Shown: one piece after another, positions 35,705 through 46,874 of the stretch
How the letters are laid out: each line of letters opens with the position of its first letter
How positions within the stretch are numbered: the first letter of the stretch is position 1
Origin: Cornus controversa
Taxonomy: Eukaryota > Streptophyta > Magnoliopsida > Cornales > Cornaceae
Assembly: GCA_026545225.1 (NCBI GenBank)
Contig: CM048850.1
Coordinates: forward strand, 7,861,501 to 7,925,500
Direction of reading: 5' to 3'
DNA: 64,000 nucleotides
Notes under the pieces: model-generated
What the model was told of the DNA's origin: nothing
What the model saw: only the letters and a program-made list of their open reading frames with translations
Databases searched by the model: none
Made by a program: the position numbers and the translations under genes

Positions 35705-36393
35705 CAGTGAAGTCTTGTGTGTAACTGTTGATTTGTTCACCTCATACCCTGTGAACCAAATCGGAGTCTTGTGTCAACTACTAAACCCCTTGTGATTGTC
35801 ACCAACTAATGGGAGCTTTGATTAATATTACCGTGTTGAATCAAGCAGTGTTGTTTTTTCAGAGATTTTTTTTAATTATTATTATTATTATCGAAAAGTG
35901 AATACAAGTGCATCAATTAGGGGAAAAAAAAAAGGTATTAAACTTCACATGTTATTCACAGGGCCAAGCTGCCAAGATAGTGACTTGTGACCAGCCAGTT
36001 AGAAAGTATATTAACAAAGCTGTTACAACTGCAATGATAGACATCCAGGATTTCAGGTTATTAATTTACTTGGTTGTATATATTAAAATTATGTATACAT
36101 ATAATGGCATTGATTATGAGATTATCATGCAATAATTCAAAACATCAGACAGCAGAAGTTATAGCAATTGGAAGGAAGGCAGGAACAAAGAGAGAGACGA
36201 CCATTATCTGTGGAGAACACCCATTCAATTATTGCAAAAAGAATTCCCATAAACCTTATTAAATAGTTCAACCTTATTTAATTTAGCATTTAGGTGCCTG
36301 GTGCTTGAATCATTTTAAATTCATTATCATTAAATGATCTGAAAACCCCCTTTTTTTTTCCGCTAATTGTATTCATTATCTGAAAAGAAGTAA
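35705..36393 (+). other. Kinesin 3' UTR and downstream spacer
   Basis: The first ~150 bp after the stop are probably 3' UTR; no perfect AATAAA is seen nearby. An (ATT)n run lies at 35874-35891. At about 35957-36050 there is an exon-like segment preceded by a CAG acceptor (open through AAKIVTCDQPVRKYINK and AVTTAMIDIQDF) that I cannot assign. The segment ends at the TAA target site of the MITE. Confidence 0.4.
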
Positions 36394-36755
36394 TGCTGCG
36401 TTTTGTACGCAACAATGGAATGGAATGGAATGGTAATATTACCTTTTTGGATCCATTTCTTTATTTAGTAAAAAAAATTAAAGTGAGAATGACCATTCCA
36501 TGTCATTCCTTTGGAATGAAAAAGAATGAAAATTCATTCCAACCTATGGAATGGTCATTTCATTCTCAATAAACATTAAAAAATAAAATCTAGTTACCAA
36601 AAATAATGTAATCATCATTTCATTCTTACATTATTTCATGTTTGAAACCAAATAATAGAATAGGATTGACCATTCTAATTACATTCCCATTCTAATTCCA
36701 TTCTCACTTTAGTGGAATGTTTATTCCATTCTATTGTTGCGTACCAAACACACCA
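36394..36755. mobile_element. Tourist-like (PIF/Harbinger) MITE
   Basis: 362 bp with inverted ends TGCTGCGTTTTGTACGCAAC and the reverse complement of GTTGCGTACCAAACACACCA, extended inward by GGAATGG repeats. It is flanked by TAA on both sides (36391-36393 and 36756-36758). The interior is a mirror of ATTCCATTC/GAATGGAAT words. Non-coding. Confidence 0.75.
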
Positions 36756-37553
36756 TAAAAGTAAAGAAGAATTTGCCACTATATGCGTTGGGCTGGATTT
36801 CGGTGACACATTAAAAAAGAAAAAATTACCCTTCATTTTTCATGCAAAAAGTATAGGGTAAATTACACTGACCTCCCCTGAGATTTGGCCTAATTACACT
36901 CGGTATCAAACTAATGAATTTTGTTACACCGTGCTCCCTTGAGATTTGCTCCGTTATGACAAAAACCCCTTTCGTCCAAAATTCTGTTAGTTTTGTCAAA
37001 AAACTTAGTTGAACGGACCAAATGCCCATCAACTAAGATGAAAAGACAACAACCAAACAGTCTGTGTGTGTATATTTGTATATATATATATATATATGCA
37101 CATATATGAATTTTAGATTATAATAAGATTATATATATACATATACATTCATATATATAATCTGCAACCCAAGTACCCAACTATCAGCCGAAACCCTAAC
37201 ATAACCACCGTCTCCTCATATGCAAAACCCCATTGTAAGATATATACATTAATCCTCAATTGCATTCATTTCTCCCTTTTTAGACATAATAAATAGGTAG
37301 AGATATAGAGCTCATAGAGAGGGAAAGTAGAGAGAGACTCTGTTGTGTCATTGACCATGGTTAGGTCGACAGATCCTGAGTTGACGTTGCAATGGATGGA
37401 GGTGGGGCAGATGTGGACGAGGATTACGGTGTCTCCGGGGTAGAGATAGTGATGGATTGCCCATTTAACGGTGAAGTAATTTTCGTTGCTGAGGTTGACT
37501 AGTATTCCGATTTGGCATTGGGCGTTAACAGTGGGGGTGCTAGGGAGGGCGAA

Positions 37554-38750
37554 TGCGACACCCCCTAATTTTTATGCATAAGTTGGTCAGGCTTATACAC
37601 AAAAATTAGGAAATACCACCACATGATAACAAATAAGCATAGAGTATAGGATGCAATAAAGAAGAAATTTAATAGCAAAAAGAAAATCTAATAAATAATA
37701 AATCATGAACCATAAATCTCCATAATTATTTCGTAATTTAATTTAGAGTATATACTAACATTCTCAATTAAATACAACTCGGGAATCCAGTAAACCAAGG
37801 ACCCCTAATCCAAATCCATAAATCAATGTTTACAAAACTATAAAATATCTAATAATTAAAGATAGAGTCCCTACAATGAACAACTGAAATAGAATGTAGA
37901 CACGTGAATTTAAGAAGAATCACAAACTAAACTCTATGGCTGAAATAATAAAAAATTAAAAAAAGTAAAAAGCATTGTTCACCGACACTGTTCATGGGTA
38001 CTGTTCACCGACACCGTTCTTGGGTACTGTTAACCGACACTGGTAACAGTACTATCCACCAACATTATTCATGGTTACTGTTCGCCGACACTATTCATGA
38101 GTTACTATTCATGACATTGTTCACGAATACTTGATAATTAAATGGGTTGCATGATATGCTCTCTACAACACATGTATTTATTATAAAGAAATCATAATCC
38201 TAATAGCACAAAAAAACCTAAAAACAAAAGGCAACTAGCAGCACAAGGAAACCGCTAAAAATAAAACTTTCTCCAAAAATTCTAAAAAATATCAATAAGA
38301 AACCTAATAATTAAAAACTAATAAATATTAAATTTCAGCCAATTCTGAGTTCATTTGGTCCACAAACTAAATTCTTGAAATATTCAACAGTCTTCCTATA
38401 GGATGAAAAAACGTAATTTTGGAGACCTAGAGGAGGGTTTTCGGCTGAAAAAGGACATGGGCCAGTAGCTTAAGCTATTGGGTTTTGCTTATTGGGTAGT
38501 TTCTGATCGATAATGGGTCTCGTGGAGTCAAAATACGTTTGTCAAAAAATTCTGGACATCGAATTAAATGTAAATACATACAACACGATTTAATTCACTA
38601 CATATAAATTCTATAAACGAAATCCTAGATTTTGGTCAACATACGTATCTCTAAAAACAATACCCTAGTTTCTATCAACATATATATTAGAAATGAAACC
38701 CTAGTTTAACACAATACATTAATGCTTTATAAATATAAATATACATATAC

Positions 38751-38788
<38 letters not shown>

Positions 38789-39019
38789 TTAGAGGTGAAG
38801 AGTTTATAAATTCAAAGGGGAAGAGAAGAAAATGTACTTGTCTCTTCGAAAATAAAGATAAAAATCACATAAACGCAAAGCCCTTTGTCCAAAATCACAA
38901 TCTTCTTCAATTCCTCTTCTCAAATCCTTCCTAGGGTTTGTATATCCCTCTCTTCCTCTCTATATCTCTCTCTCTAAAAATATGCAAATAATGAAATTTG
39001 TAGAAAACCCTAATATATT

Positions 39020-39063
<44 letters not shown>

Positions 39064-39396
39064 TCCTTAAAACATATGGGCTTGGGCTTAAATAAAATAA
39101 AGTCATACCGTCCCCCTTATGAGCCCAAAAGCACACTAAAAAAACTCAACCCAAAATAAAAGAAAAATAAAAGGTCCAATGTTCACCAATAAAAATAAAA
39201 GCCCAAATTTATATATATATAGTATTTAATACCATACAAATAGCATCTAAATTAATACCGTACAAATAGCATCTAAATTAAACATAAATAAACACATTGA
39301 CAAATTTTAAATTAAAACATTTAAAACACTCACTAATCAGCAATTTAAATAAATAAATGATTCATTTAAATAACCTCAAGATAACGGGGTATGACA
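37554..39396 (-). mobile_element. Solo LTR within the captured USP fragment
   Basis: 1,843 bp, minus strand TGTCATACCCCGTTATC (39396) to GGGGGTGTCGCA (37554). Flanks GCGAA (37549-37553) and GTGAA (39397-39401) give a 5-bp target duplication with one change, and the USP reading continues across once the insert is ignored. It contains five or more TACTGTTCACCGACAC-type units at about 37975-38130 and long (AT)n runs at 38740-38787 and 39021-39061. No internal coding region. Confidence 0.7.
37975..38130. repeat. Short tandem motif array in the solo LTR
   Basis: TGTTCACCGACACTGTTCAT and TGTTCTTGGGTACTGTTAAC-type units recur at ~18-22-bp steps about seven times. Non-coding. Confidence 0.7.
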
Positions 39397-39464
39397 GTGA
39401 AGCATGAAGAGGATGTTTTGATTTTGATAGTCGCAATCGGTGGAATGTCAAGGCTTGGATTTGG

Positions 39465-39468
<4 letters not shown>

Positions 39469-39499
<31 letters not shown>

Positions 39500-39548
39500 G
39501 ATGATTTGGTTTGAAAACGAAAGGAGATGGGTTTGGTTTTGATTTATG

Positions 39549-39591
<43 letters not shown>
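39469..39591. repeat. (AC)n and (AT)n microsatellites
   Basis: About 14 AC units at 39469-39496 and about 20 AT units at 39551-39591, with a GATGATTTGGGTTTGAGATT unit duplicated just downstream (39596 and 39653). Long minus-strand open frames over this area are repeat translations. Confidence 0.9.
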
Positions 39592-39592
<1 letters not shown>

Positions 39593-39791
39593 CACAGATG
39601 ATTTGGGTTTGAGATTGAATGGAGATGGGTTTGGGTTTGGATATAGTACACAGATGATTTGGGTTTGAGATTGAATGCAGATGGAGATGGAGATGACTTG
39701 GTTTGGCTGTTGGTGGTGATTGAAGTGGGGTGAGAAGGTGGTGGTAGTTCCATTGGTGGGGGTAGTGGCAGCGGTAGGTGGAGAGGAGAGA

Positions 39792-40041
39792 TATAATACC
39801 CCGTTCCAACACATGGTATGAAATTGTTCGCTTTGGGCCTGAGCCCGCGCGATTTTGCTATTGGGTTTCACCCCAAAAGGCCTCATACCATTTGAAGAGA
39901 ACATACTACATATAAGCACATCCCCTTTTTCACACCCAGGCAATGTGGGATTGAGCATCCTGTACCCTGTCAGTGTGGTAGCTCAGCCCAGTGTCTGTCT
40001 TTGCACCCTCCCACTCACACCCGCCCACAAGGGTTACTACA
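39792..40041 (-). mobile_element. Solo LTR of the TRIM family at 41260
   Basis: 250 bp, the same length as each LTR of the complete TRIM at 41260-41828 and very similar to it (shared CCAACACATGGTATGA, AAGGCCTCATACCATTTGAA and ACAAGGGTTACTACA). Flanks AGAGA and AGATA fit a 5-bp duplication with one change. Nested in the Mutator-like element. Confidence 0.8.
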
Positions 40042-40450
40042 AGATAGAGAGGACAAAGATAAAGATGAAGTGAGAGGAGAGGGAAATTAAAATAAAATAT
40101 ATTAGATGGGCAAAAGTGTCATTATATATACATATAAATATTTTAATTTTTATATCAATATAATATTAAGGGTATAATAGACATTTCACCCAAAATTTAA
40201 TGTCTGTTAGTTTATTTCTGTTACAAGGAATTTTATTGTAACAAAATGCATTAGTTTGATGCCGCATGTAATTAGGTCAAATATGTAGGGATGTCAGTGT
40301 AATTTACCCAAAAGTATATGGAATTAGGCTGGTTAGAAAATGATTTATTAATTTATTTATTTATAATTGTGGTGTTTTGGCTTTTTAGTTTGATACTTGG
40401 TTATCACTTACCACCAATGAACTTAGTTGTTGCCATCTTAGTCTATGCTT

Positions 40451-42117
40451 GGATTTGCATGTCGGACAATACTTGCATCCTCACCAATAAGTAGGCAGTT
40501 CTAACTTACCACTGATGTGACATAATAATAGAGATAAGTTTCCCAATAATATAAAATAATAAAATATAAAAGATTTGAGAAGGATTTAGGTCTAGCCCAA
40601 TAGAATCCAAATCAAATTCTAAATTTGACTCTTTCTCTCATTTGCTTGCTGTAACGCACGAATGCTCTAATTTGATTCTCTCTCAACGTGAGAAGAACAA
40701 ATTAAAATTTTCAAGCAGAATTTCGTTTGATGGTTAATCTTTTAGAGGCCGAAAGCAGCACATCACCCATTAGGATTTGTAAAGAAATAAGAGTAGATTA
40801 GCTTATGAAGTTACACATTAAAGAAGGGGAAAGAATACATGCAGAAAAGATCAATTCAATATATATATATATAGATAAAAAAAAGTAGTAGTGGAATGGA
40901 AATGAATTATGAGATTAGTTATCTTATTATTATTTTGTATATTTTATTTTTTTCCTAGTTGGTACACACACCTACCCCCAAAGAATTGTTTGCACCCAAG
41001 AAAACTTGATCCTTGGACCTAATACTTGCTAGGCACTAGGACCAAGTTCACGAAAATATTATCACAAGAATTCTCCTTTTTGGTGGCTAGAGCGAGGTGG
41101 ATAGTTAGTTGGGGTCACGTAATGCAGCTTCTTCGATTCGATCTTTTCTTTGTTCGTTTAGATATAGAGATTTTTACATTTTTATTTTTTTATTGGTTTT
41201 TTATTTCACCACAGGGGTTCATGAAGACATTCTCAAAAGAGCTCTTATTTTGTACATTTTGTAATACCCCGCTCCAACACATGGTATAATATTGTCCGCT
41301 TTGGGCTTGAGCCTGCACGATTTTGCTCTTAGATTTTACCCCAAAAGGCCTCATACCATTTGAAGAGAACATACTACATATAAGCACATCCCCTTTTTCA
41401 CACCCAAGCGATGTGGGATTGAGCACCCTGTACCCTGTTAGTGTGGTAGCTCAGCCTAGTATCTGTCTTCGCACCCGCTCACTCACACCCGTCCACAAGG
41501 GTTACTACAATCCACCCCCTATGAGGCCCAACGTCCTCGTCGGCACACTTCCGGCTGGGTTCAGGCTTTGATACCAACTGTAATACCCCGCTCCAACACA
41601 TGGTATGATATTGTCCGCTTTGGGCCTGAGCTCGCAAGGTTTTACTCTTGGATTTTACCCCAAAAGGCCTCATACCATTTGAAGAGAACATACTACATAT
41701 AAGCACATCCCCTTTTTCACACCTAGACGATGTGGGATTGAGCACCCTGTACCTTGTTAGTGTGGTAACTCAGCCCAGTGTCTGTTTTTACACCCGTCCA
41801 CTCACACCCATCCACAAGGGTTACTACACATTTAAATTTATTCTTTTCATGGCAAGAGTGAGAGAGAGAGAGAGGGAGGGGGGAGAGAATCAGATTAGGG
41901 CTTCGCAACAATAGAGTTGTGAGAGAGGGAGAGAGAGAGAGTCAGATATAGAATTTGATTTAGATTCTATTGGGTTTAACTCGGATCCTTCTCAAATCTT
42001 TTATTTTTTTATTGTTTTATATTTATGAGACACTTGTCTCTTTATTATTATGTCACGTTGGTGGTAAGCAGGAACTGCTTACTCACTGGTGAGTAGACAA
42101 GTATTGTACTCAAATCG
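40451..42117. mobile_element. Element with ~250-bp imperfect inverted arms
   Basis: The left arm (about 40451-40700) and right arm (about 41835-42117) are reverse complements: TGACATAATAATA, AAAGATTTGAGAAGGAT, CCAATAGAATC and AAATCAAATTCT in the left arm all recur inverted in the right. The ~0.6 kb between the arms (without the nested TRIM) has no recognisable coding. I could not fix the outer ends or target duplication by eye. It is probably a long-inverted-repeat DNA transposon of Mutator or foldback type. Confidence 0.55.
41260..41828 (-). mobile_element. Complete TRIM with perfect target duplication
   Basis: Two 250-bp LTRs, 41260-41509 and 41579-41828, TGTAATACCCCGC...GGGTTACTACA, around a 69-bp core. 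On the minus strand the core starts with a tRNA-iMet primer-binding site (TTGGTATCAAAGCCTGA, about 41578-41562) and ends with a polypurine tract (CATAGGGGGTGGAT). CATTT flanks both ends (41255-41259 and 41829-41833). Non-coding; it inserted at the inner border of the right arm of the inverted-repeat element. Confidence 0.95.
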
Positions 42118-42601
42118 TTGTTTTGTTAGCACAATTGTTTCCCATATTTGATATTGTTATCAATGTAGGTTTTCTTTATAATTAAAGATTCAATTTTCTT
42201 TATACTTAAATATTCTCCAATTATCTAATGTAAACCCATAAAAATTTTGAATTTAAGGCACTATTTGTTTGAACGTAAAACCTTTTATGGAAAATAAATT
42301 TTCTATTTTTCGGTGTTTGGTTGTCAAAAAATAAGAAAAATATTATATTCTTTAGACATCTTAAAAAATAAGTTGCGGTAAGTTTTGACGTAAATTATTT
42401 TTACGTTTCAAACCTGATCGACCCCGACAATATCGATAATTTTTTATGTCTGTGAAAGAAACCTCTTTTTGTTCACACCAGGAAAGGCACACTCTCTCTT
42501 GTCACGTCATAAAATACATTCTCTCCCTTCACAGGATTGACGACTCTCCTACACCATAGCCTCTACTTCGTCATTGTGAAACCCTAGAAGAAAGCAAGGT
42601 A
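42118..42601. other. Spacer, no gene
   Basis: AT-rich sequence between the inverted-repeat element and the Reina-like element. It has a MITE-like start (GGCACTATTTGTTTGAACGT near 42257) without a recognisable partner end. Nothing coding seen. Confidence 0.4.
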
Positions 42602-42803
42602 TGAACTCTATAAGTTAGGGTTTTATATCCAAAATTGATCCTTTGAATTGGGGATTAACCACAAAAATCTTAGTTTTTCATTCAATACCCTAATTCCATT
42701 ACAATCACATCTTTATATAAGAAAATAATAGAGAGAATAAATAGTAATTGGAAATAAGAAGGGACTGCCAAATATAGAAGCTAATAGGGTCAGTTTCCTA
42801 ACA
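42602..42803 (-). repeat. G1 3' LTR
   Basis: About 202 bp, TGTTAGGAAACTGACC at 42803 to AGAGTTCA at 42602 on the minus strand, preceded by a polypurine tract (CAAGGGGGGTGGGA). The partner LTR is outside the window, so the lower border rests on the TG...CA rule only. Confidence 0.55.
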
Positions 42804-44330
42804 TCCCACCCCCCTTGAATCACAGCTTGTCTTTAAGCCAAAAAAGTTGTATAACAAGCACAAAAATCAACATATTCTTCCCAAGTAGCGTCAAAAATAG
42901 GATGGTCCTTCCACTTAATGAGCTAGTGGCTGGCTGCTCGATTGTTCTTCTTAAAGAGTCTGCAATCTAAAATTTTCTCAAGCACACATGCAGAAGCATT
43001 AATAGGAGAAGATAAATGGAGATCAATAGTAGCACGAACGCCCAACTTCAACTTCAATGCAGAGACATGAAAACTAGATGAATGTGACACCCTGCCAGAA
43101 GATCCAGTTTATAAACAATAGAGCCAGTCTTTTCAATAATGTGAAAAGGCCCACAAAAATGTAGAGAGAGCTTGGAATACTTTTGAGATGCAGTAGTCGA
43201 CTGTCGTTAAGGTTTTAACCTATAAAAAAAATAATCATTTACTCCAAAACTATGCTCCGTGTGATTAACATTAGCATAAAATTTTATACAAGTCTGGGTA
43301 GATTGCATATGATCCTTTAAAAGTTGTAAAGTATGGTCTTAATCCCGTAAAGCCATATCAACAGCATGGACAACAATAGTTCTAGGTAAATAAGACGAAA
43401 TTGAAGGAGGATGACGACTATATACTGCCTAAAAAAGAGTCATGTGGATAGAAGATGATAAGTGGTATTGTACCACCATTCAGCCTAAGGTAACCATCGA
43501 GACCACTCGTGAGGTTTTTTACCAGCAAAATATCGAAGATAACACTCTAATACGCGATTGTTAACCTCAATTTGGCTATCCGTCTGAGAGTGATAAGCTG
43601 AACTCTTACATAATTGTGTACCCTACATAGTGAAAAAGGTTTTCCAAAAATTACTGAGAAATGTAGGATCTCTATCACTAACAATTATATGAGGCATTAG
43701 GGGTGCACAAAAAATCCATCAATCCGATTCGATCCGTGCAGATCGGATCAGATTGAATAACTAACAGATTGGTTGCGGATTTAGAAAATAAGAATCTGTA
43801 GGCCATGGATCAGATTACGGATTGGAGAGTTAGAAATTCAATCCAATCCGTGAATCCGATCCGTGGTAATCAGTTATAATTTATAATATTTATTTTATAA
43901 TATCTTATAAATTTTAATAAAAATATTATAATATCTTATACCTTTTAGGCTAACAATTTGTTATTGGGCTCTAGTTAAAAAATAATTATATTGGGTTGTT
44001 TACATTAAGCCCAATCCGTCAATCCGATTCGATCCAATCCGTTATTTCACGGATTGGATCAAATTGAGTCTTTCCCACGGATCATATCGGATTGCATATT
44101 CACCAATCCATAAATCACAAATTGGATTAGGATTATCCATAATTCGATCCGATCTGATCCGTGGTGATCACCTGGACGAGGCATACCATACAAATGAACA
44201 ATATCCCGTACAAAAACATCAGCAACAACAATAACGGTATAAGGGTGACAAAGAGAACTAAAGTGAGCATATTTAGAGAGCCGATCCACAACCACTAAAA
44301 TTATGATTTTGCAATTCGAAGAAGGCAAGC
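42804..44330 (-). pseudogene. G1 integrase and C-terminal pol remnant
   Basis: Minus-strand codons from 44328 read ILVVVDRLSKYAHFSSL and HLYGMP; after the MITE the integrase core resumes as HIIVSDRDPTFLSNFW (about 43690-43640) and YHSQTDSQIEVNNRVLECYL, then the gypsy integrase C-terminal module and a final ATWEEYVDFCALY chromovirus tail near 42880. The DRL and SDRD acidic residues of the DDE core are kept, but several in-frame stops and frame changes are present. Non-functional. Confidence 0.8.
43698..44177. mobile_element. hAT-type MITE inside the G1 integrase
   Basis: 480 bp, starting TAGGGGTGCACAAAAAATCC and ending GTGGTGATCACCTGGAC, filled with ATCCGATC/GATCGGAT words in inverted order. 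The flanking copies TGAGGCAT and CGAGGCAT (to 43697 and 44184) match at 7 of 8 bases. The integrase reading frame of G1 resumes cleanly after one copy of the target, which fixes the borders. The terminal inverted repeats are imperfect. Confidence 0.75.
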
Positions 44331-46586
44331 TGTAGAGACCGAGTCCAATTTTGATCAGTTTCCATTTTATTCATCATTTTTGCCTTAAATGTATTTTAAA
44401 TGATATTTGGCATGTTTTAAATGTGGGAAACATGTTTGAAAAGTTTTTTTAGATGTTTTGAAAAGTTTTTGAAACTTTTGGGTGAATTTGAGATTATAGG
44501 GTCAACGGGGCTCGGTGGGCCCGGGAATTCAAAATTTTTTTGAAAAAAATATTATTTTTGGTTTTAGACCAAACAAAATATTGAATAAATTAAGAAAGTG
44601 ATTTCAGAACCATAACTGCTTTCAAAATTGAAAATGGAGGTCAGGAGGGTACGTTAAATGACCCGGGGCATTTTGGTCATTTCGCGCCCCAAGAGAATAT
44701 AAATACCTAGAGTTGGGATCTCAGCCATTTAGATACACCAAATATATCTCTCACACTCTCTCTTCATTTCGAAAGCGTTGGGCTAGGATTTAGAGAATGC
44801 CGAAGGCAAGGAAATTGCTTTACTTGGCAAGGAATAGGAATTGGATTGATCAAAGTTCAATTTTTGCAAGGATAGAAAAGATGGGATTTTGGAAATTAGA
44901 TTTGAGGACTTGAGAATTAAGGCATGGGTGTGAATCTCCCCTTTATTTTAATTCTATAGGTCACGTATTTGTGACATGAGACTTCTTGTATATATATGTG
45001 TTGTCTACATGTTCTAGAGAGGATTATGTATTATACATGAGTTGTTGAGGTTTATGAATGCATTGTATAACTTGTGTTCATTTGAGAAGCATTTGTGAGA
45101 TTTGACCCATGTGTAGAATAAATGCGTAACTGAGATTTTCTTAAAAATGCATTTGTTGTGATTTCTATGAGATAAATGAAATTGCATTGTGATAAGCTTG
45201 AGGTGAAATTGATATGCATAGACTTGATATATGTCATGCATTGAGAAAATTTGATGAAAATTTTGATTTGGTGCATTTATGTGATAATGTGTTCGAAGCC
45301 TTAGGGTGTAAGGCCCAAAACTTGGCCAAATAGATGTCACTTTCGTCGGATTAGCGACCTGTAGAGTGTAAGCAAAGTTTTTAGTCTTGAAAAGACCTTT
45401 ACTATGGAATTGTGATAAGCAAAAGTCTCATGTTGAAGTGATTTTTGGGTATACGTGGTGTGAGTTTATTTGTTATTTGTAAATTCCTTATAAACTGCTT
45501 TTGTGTTGAAGTGTGAGACATCACTCATGATTTCAAAAATGTGTATATTTTAAGCATGAAAAACATTGATATATGTCATGTAGGCATATAGAGATTTCAT
45601 TGTGCATTCATGCATGGTTGCCTGAGTTAAGGTAGAGTCAAGTGGATCATTCCTACTAGGTGTAATTATATACTCACTCCCTTCCCCCAAACTCTTTTTT
45701 AGATAAAGCTCCAGTGGTGGACAAGGCTTAGAGTGTTCGAGTGGATTTTTAGAGTTTCTTTTGAACACATGTATATAGATGTCCATGTCAGCTTATGGCA
45801 TGTGGACTAGCCTTCTTTATAAATGTTGTTTTACATTTGGACAAGTTTTATGTTATTGACTTCAAATGTAATTGCCATATGTGGCGCGTATATAATTTTT
45901 GATGAATGAATGTATATGATGTTTAGTTTGAATCTTAATGTCTATATTTTATGGAAATGATTAATCGGAGATTTAATTTATGTGTTTGTGCCATGCGAGG
46001 CATGTTTGGAGCATTTAGAATGTTTAGCACCTCATAGAGAATGTATGTGTATTGATGAATGGAGTTTTGGCATGAAAATCGCCTTTTTGTAGAATTACAA
46101 GAAATCTGTCAAGGGCATTTCGATTGTGCGAAATGACCTTTTCGTACAATCGAAATCATTCGATTATGCGAGCTTCTATCGATATTTTTGATAGTATAGG
46201 ACTTCAAATTCTAGCAGGATCTCGCAAGTACTTTGAATGATCGAAGCACTTTTTTGTGCAAAACATAGATTTCGCACAATCGAGAATTTTGATTATGCGA
46301 AGAGTAGATTTTGTATAATCAAAATCTTGTTTTCCACACTATGTAGGACATGCATGTATGATCTTATATGTGGGGAATTTATGAGTGATTTCGATGTTTG
46401 ATTTTGATCGCTCACACCCCATTTCCCTCGCTCTTAACTGGGTGTCAAAAATCAGGGCGTGACAACTTGCTATCAGAGCATGATATCCGAGTAGGGTTAT
46501 TGATGAGTGATTTCGATGTTTGACTTTCACCGTTCACACCTTATTTCCCTCGCTCTTAACCGGGTGTCAGAAATTGGAGCGTGACA
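44331..46586 (+). repeat. Tekay 5' LTR with doubled 3' end
   Basis: 2,256 bp from TGTAGAGACCG. A first terminus GGCGTGACA ends at 46464 and is followed by a decayed primer-binding site (ACTTGCTATCAGAGC, 46465-46479), after which a ~105-bp stretch repeats the last part of the LTR and ends AGCGTGACA at 46586. The functional terminus is the second one, because the 3' LTR ends at the equivalent place next to the target duplication. Confidence 0.9.
46118..46325. repeat. Array of TTCGATTGTGCGAA words (5' LTR)
   Basis: The near-palindromic words TTTCGATTGTGCGAAA, TTCGCACAATCGA and variants occur about eight times in 210 bp. The 3' LTR has the same array at 53868-54095. Confidence 0.7.
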
Positions 46587-46589
46587 ACT

Positions 46590-46601
46590 TGGTATCAGAG
46601 C
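46590..46601 (+). other. Tekay primer-binding site
   Basis: TGGTATCAGAGC, complementary to the 3' end of plant initiator tRNA-Met, three bases after the end of the 5' LTR. Confidence 0.9.
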
Positions 46602-46874
46602 TTATCGGGTTTGAGTTCCTAAGGACGATGGGAACGAGTTGAAGGACATTTTGATTTGAAAGGATTTGATGATTTTTGGAATTGTGAACTTGAGGTTGTG
46701 ATCATAGATTTAAGGATAAGTACATATTATATGGAATATGCTTATGTGCTTATTTGTTTGGTATGACATGTTATTTTTGAAGTGACTTAATATGGTGTTA
46801 TGTATGCATGAGGAGAATTTGGCAATTGTATTCATGCTTTGGATTTTGATGTGTTTTCTTTTTATCTATATAGC

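Larger units (their letters stand above)
37341..39468 (-). pseudogene. Captured universal stress protein (USP)-like fragment, interrupted
   Basis: Minus strand, two parts. The first, 39468-39397, reads IPPIATIKIKTSSSCFT. The second, 37553-37341, reads LPSTPTVNAQCQIGILVN, then NYFTVKWAIHHYLYPGDTV and ILVHICPTSI. This is the N-terminal extension and first strand-helix-strand of the plant USP family, where the usual text is close to RKIGVAVDLSDES and VRWAV. Conserved acidic residues after the first strand are changed (NLSNEN) and the C-terminal ATP-binding half is absent. The parts are separated by the solo LTR at 37554-39396. A fragment, not a gene. Confidence 0.75.
36856..40309. mobile_element. 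Mutator-like element carrying a gene fragment (Pack-MULE type)
   Basis: 3,454 bp. The ends are inverted repeats of about 75 bp starting GGGTAAATTACACTGAC, with shared inner blocks CCTAATTACA, ATCAAACTAATG and TTTTGTTACA. A perfect 9-bp target duplication AAAAGTATA flanks it (36847-36855 and 40310-40318), the Mutator signature. It has no transposase. Inside are a universal-stress-protein fragment (minus), a nested 1.84-kb solo LTR and a TRIM solo LTR, so the original element was about 1.36 kb, close in size to the one at 13167-14546. Confidence 0.9.

Noticed and set aside
39366..39958. Minus-strand frames of 148-163 codons
   Set aside because: Mostly Tyr-Ile and Cys-Val runs from AT and AC microsatellites; only the small USP-like part at 39397-39468 is meaningful.
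46590..46601. Possible tRNA-iMet gene
   Set aside because: Only the 3'-end complement (primer-binding site) is present; no cloverleaf.
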